In this document: positions 62,523 to 64,000 of the stretch, in pieces
Layout: each line of letters begins with the position of its first letter
How positions within the stretch are numbered: the stretch's first letter is position 1
NCBI RefSeq assembly: GCF_018130385.1
Contig: NZ_JAFCLU010000009.1
Span: forward strand, 1 to 64,000
Length of the DNA stretch: 64,000 nt
Reading direction: 5' to 3'
Source: Bradyrhizobium sp. AUGA SZCCT0283
GTDB taxonomy: Bacteria; Pseudomonadota; Alphaproteobacteria; Rhizobiales; Xanthobacteraceae
Made by a program: the position numbers and the translations under genes
The notes under the pieces: model-generated
What the model was told of the DNA's origin: nothing
Databases searched by the model: none
Seen by the model: only the letters and a program-made list of their open reading frames with translations

Positions 62523-63302
62523 ATGACTGAATCCAAGCGCGACACTCAACCTTCCGTACAGGACGTTGCACTCATTGTCGGCGGCGGTCCGGGCATCAGC
62601 TCGAGTTGCGCCCGGCTGTTCGCAGAAAGCGGCATGCGTGTCTGCGTCGCAGCCCGGAATCCCGAAAAAGCGGTCCTTGAGACCCTCGAAAAAACGCACG
62701 GCGTACGTCGATACGCCTGCGATGCCAGCGAACCGGCGGCCGTGGCGCAGTTGTTCGGAAATGTCGTTCAAGACATCGGCACGCCGAGGCTTGTCGTGCA
62801 TAACATCGATGGCCGGGTTCCCGGCATTTTCCGCAAGAGCGTTATCGAAGCCGATCCCGTGATGGCGCTCGAGACGCTTCGAAACTCAGCGTTCTCTGCG
62901 TTTCTGGTTGGTCAACAAGCCGCCAGGCTTATGCTCGGAAACGAACCCGATGCCAATGGCGCGAGAGGAACGATCATCTTCACGAACGCCAGCGCGGCAC
63001 TCAAGGGCTTCCCATCAAGTGGCGCCTTTGCAATGGCATGTCATGCCAAGTCCGGACTCGCGCAAAGCATGGCAAGAGAACTGATGCCGCAGGGGATCCA
63101 CGTTGCGAATGTGCCGATCGACGCCGCGATCGGCTGGACTCAAGCGGACGGGACCCGTGCGCACCGGCTGGCGGGAACGACCGTCGACGACAACATGGCC
63201 GACCCCGTCCATATCGCGAAAACCTATCTTCAGCTTCATCAGCAGCATCGGTCGACCTGGGCGTTCGAAGTCGTGCTCCGACCGTGGGCCGAGAAATGGT
63301 GA
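62523..63302 (+). CDS. SDR-family protein lacking the catalytic tyrosine
   Basis: A 259-residue Rossmann protein with cofactor motif GGGPGISSS and the HNID version of the NNAG motif. Lys176 is present (CHAKSG), but the position four residues before, normally Tyr, is Ala172. The C-terminal half (IHVANVPIDAAIG, WAFEVVLRPWAEKW) parallels the SDR at 57861 (LRPFRENW), so both belong to one atypical subgroup. It is probably an altered-chemistry or non-enzymatic member. Confidence 0.88.
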   Translation: MTESKRDTQPSVQDVALIVGGGPGISSSCARLFAESGMRVCVAARNPEKAVLETLEKTHGVRRYACDASEPAAVAQLFGNVVQDIGTPRLVVHNIDGRVPGIFRKSVIEADPVMALETLRNSAFSAFLVGQQAARLMLGNEPDANGARGTIIFTNASAALKGFPSSGAFAMACHAKSGLAQSMARELMPQGIHVANVPIDAAIGWTQADGTRAHRLAGTTVDDNMADPVHIAKTYLQLHQQHRSTWAFEVVLRPWAEKW

Positions 63303-63482
63303 TGCGCACTTGCTTCGGTGCGGATACGAAGCGCGATTGACCATTGCTTTCGAGTTGACGTGCCGCTCGCCGTCATCGACCGCAAAGTTGGCATATAATG
63401 GACTCCGAGAGGGTTTGCTGTCTTGTTGCCGCGCGTCCGATTTTCATCGAGGCGTCGCCAAGCAAGTCCGGTCGCAACATAG

Positions 63483-64000
63483 CTAGGCATTGACGTCGAC
63501 GACCGTGCGGCCCTGGACCTTCCCGGCGAACATTTGGCGCACCACATCGGGGACCTCTGCGAGGCCGACCACCTGCATCGTTCGGGCGAGCTTGTTCAGG
63601 TCCAGGTCGCGAGCCAAACGCGACCATGCCTCGATTCGCGCCTCCTGCGGGGCATTCACCGAGTCGATTCCAGCAAGTGTGACGTTGCGCAGGATGAACG
63701 GCAGAACCGTTCCGGGAAGATCGACACCCTGAGCCAGGCCGCAGGCCGTCACCACGCCGCGGTACTGCGTCTGCGCCAATACGTTCACCAGCGTATGACT
63801 GCCGACGGAGTCGACTGCTCCCGCCCAACGCTCGCGCGCGATAGGAGCTCCAGGCTCCGAAAGCGTCCGACGATCGATGACATCGGCCGCACCGAGGCTC
63901 CGCAGATAATCGGATTCTTCAAGACGTCCAGTTGATGCAACGACGCGATAACCGAGGTCCGCGAGGAGAGCAATCGCAATCGAGCCGACGCCGCCATTGG
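63483..64000 (-). CDS. acuI: Acrylyl-CoA reductase-like MDR protein (AcuI/YhdH family), partial
   Basis: The C-terminal about 171 residues of a YhdH/AcuI-type reductase; the start lies beyond the window end. In frame from the edge it reads NGGVGSIAIALLADLGYRVVASTG, then GAADVIDRRTLSEPG, ERWAGAVDSVGSHTLVNVLAQ, and ends AGKVQGRTVVDVNA. These blocks are characteristic of AcuI, which reduces acryloyl-CoA to propionyl-CoA with NADPH. Its orientation opposes the catabolic genes to its left; the 180 bases between hold nothing recognisable. Confidence 0.9.
   Translation of the reverse strand, partial: NGGVGSIAIALLADLGYRVVASTGRLEESDYLRSLGAADVIDRRTLSEPGAPIARERWAGAVDSVGSHTLVNVLAQTQYRGVVTACGLAQGVDLPGTVLPFILRNVTLAGIDSVNAPQEARIEAWSRLARDLDLNKLARTMQVVGLAEVPDVVRQMFAGKVQGRTVVDVNA

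Overview
The window looks like chromosomal DNA of an alphaproteobacterium of the Bradyrhizobium / Rhodopseudomonas group. The evidence is high G+C coding sequence, FixK-type anaerobox sites, a FixK-like regulator, a urt-type amide/urea importer beside FmdA, FmdB and AmiE homologues, and repeat sequences I associate with bradyrhizobia. The genus call is inference from gene content; no rRNA or complete tRNA is present.

Region 1 (1-5.9 kb) is an accessory edge. It holds an orphan leuC without leuD, a cytochrome P450, an intact IS1182-family element (3489-5046, 18-bp inverted repeats, 4-bp GGCA target duplication), a decayed second transposase and a short-repeat cluster. Region 2 (5.9-41 kb) reads as a low-oxygen survival island. 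Nine TTGA-N6-TCAA (FixK/FNR) sites stand in front of an HlyD-RbbA-YhhJ exporter, a pyruvate formate-lyase operon (pflB, pflA, AAE-family transporter, focA), a beta-glucosidase / broken glucokinase / Mg2+ P-type ATPase operon, a GH-A hydrolase, PEP synthase, a coiled-coil protein, MacAB, a small c-type cytochrome and a CBS-BON protein. A FixK2-like regulator lies at 34.5-35.2 kb, next to a CbpA/CbpM, SbmA-like and amino-acid permease operon. The 10.8-12.3 kb gap carries tRNA-like fragments and a frameshifted gene relic.

Region 3 (41-53.4 kb) is an amide-nitrogen module. A very large sensor kinase, which joins an NCS1 permease-like domain, a cysteine cluster, a histidine kinase and a receiver, is translationally coupled to a LuxR-type response regulator. 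It is divergent from a urtABCDE-type ABC importer followed by formamidase (fmdA), fmdB and aliphatic amidase (amiE). The importer would bring in short amides or urea and the hydrolases would release ammonia; the kinase is the likely sensor.

Region 4 (53.5-64 kb) is a catabolic cluster of unknown substrate: thiolase, two TetR regulators, a molybdopterin oxidoreductase, two SDR proteins lacking the catalytic Tyr, an enoyl-CoA hydratase, an alpha/beta hydrolase, a zinc-less MDR reductase and an AcuI-like reductase cut by the window end. Both TetR promoters carry operators with the same core, ATGAC-N4-GTCAT, which suggests one shared regulon.

The most interesting items are the transporter-like sensor kinase of the amide module, the dense FixK regulon including fermentation genes, and the TetR-controlled molybdoenzyme cluster.
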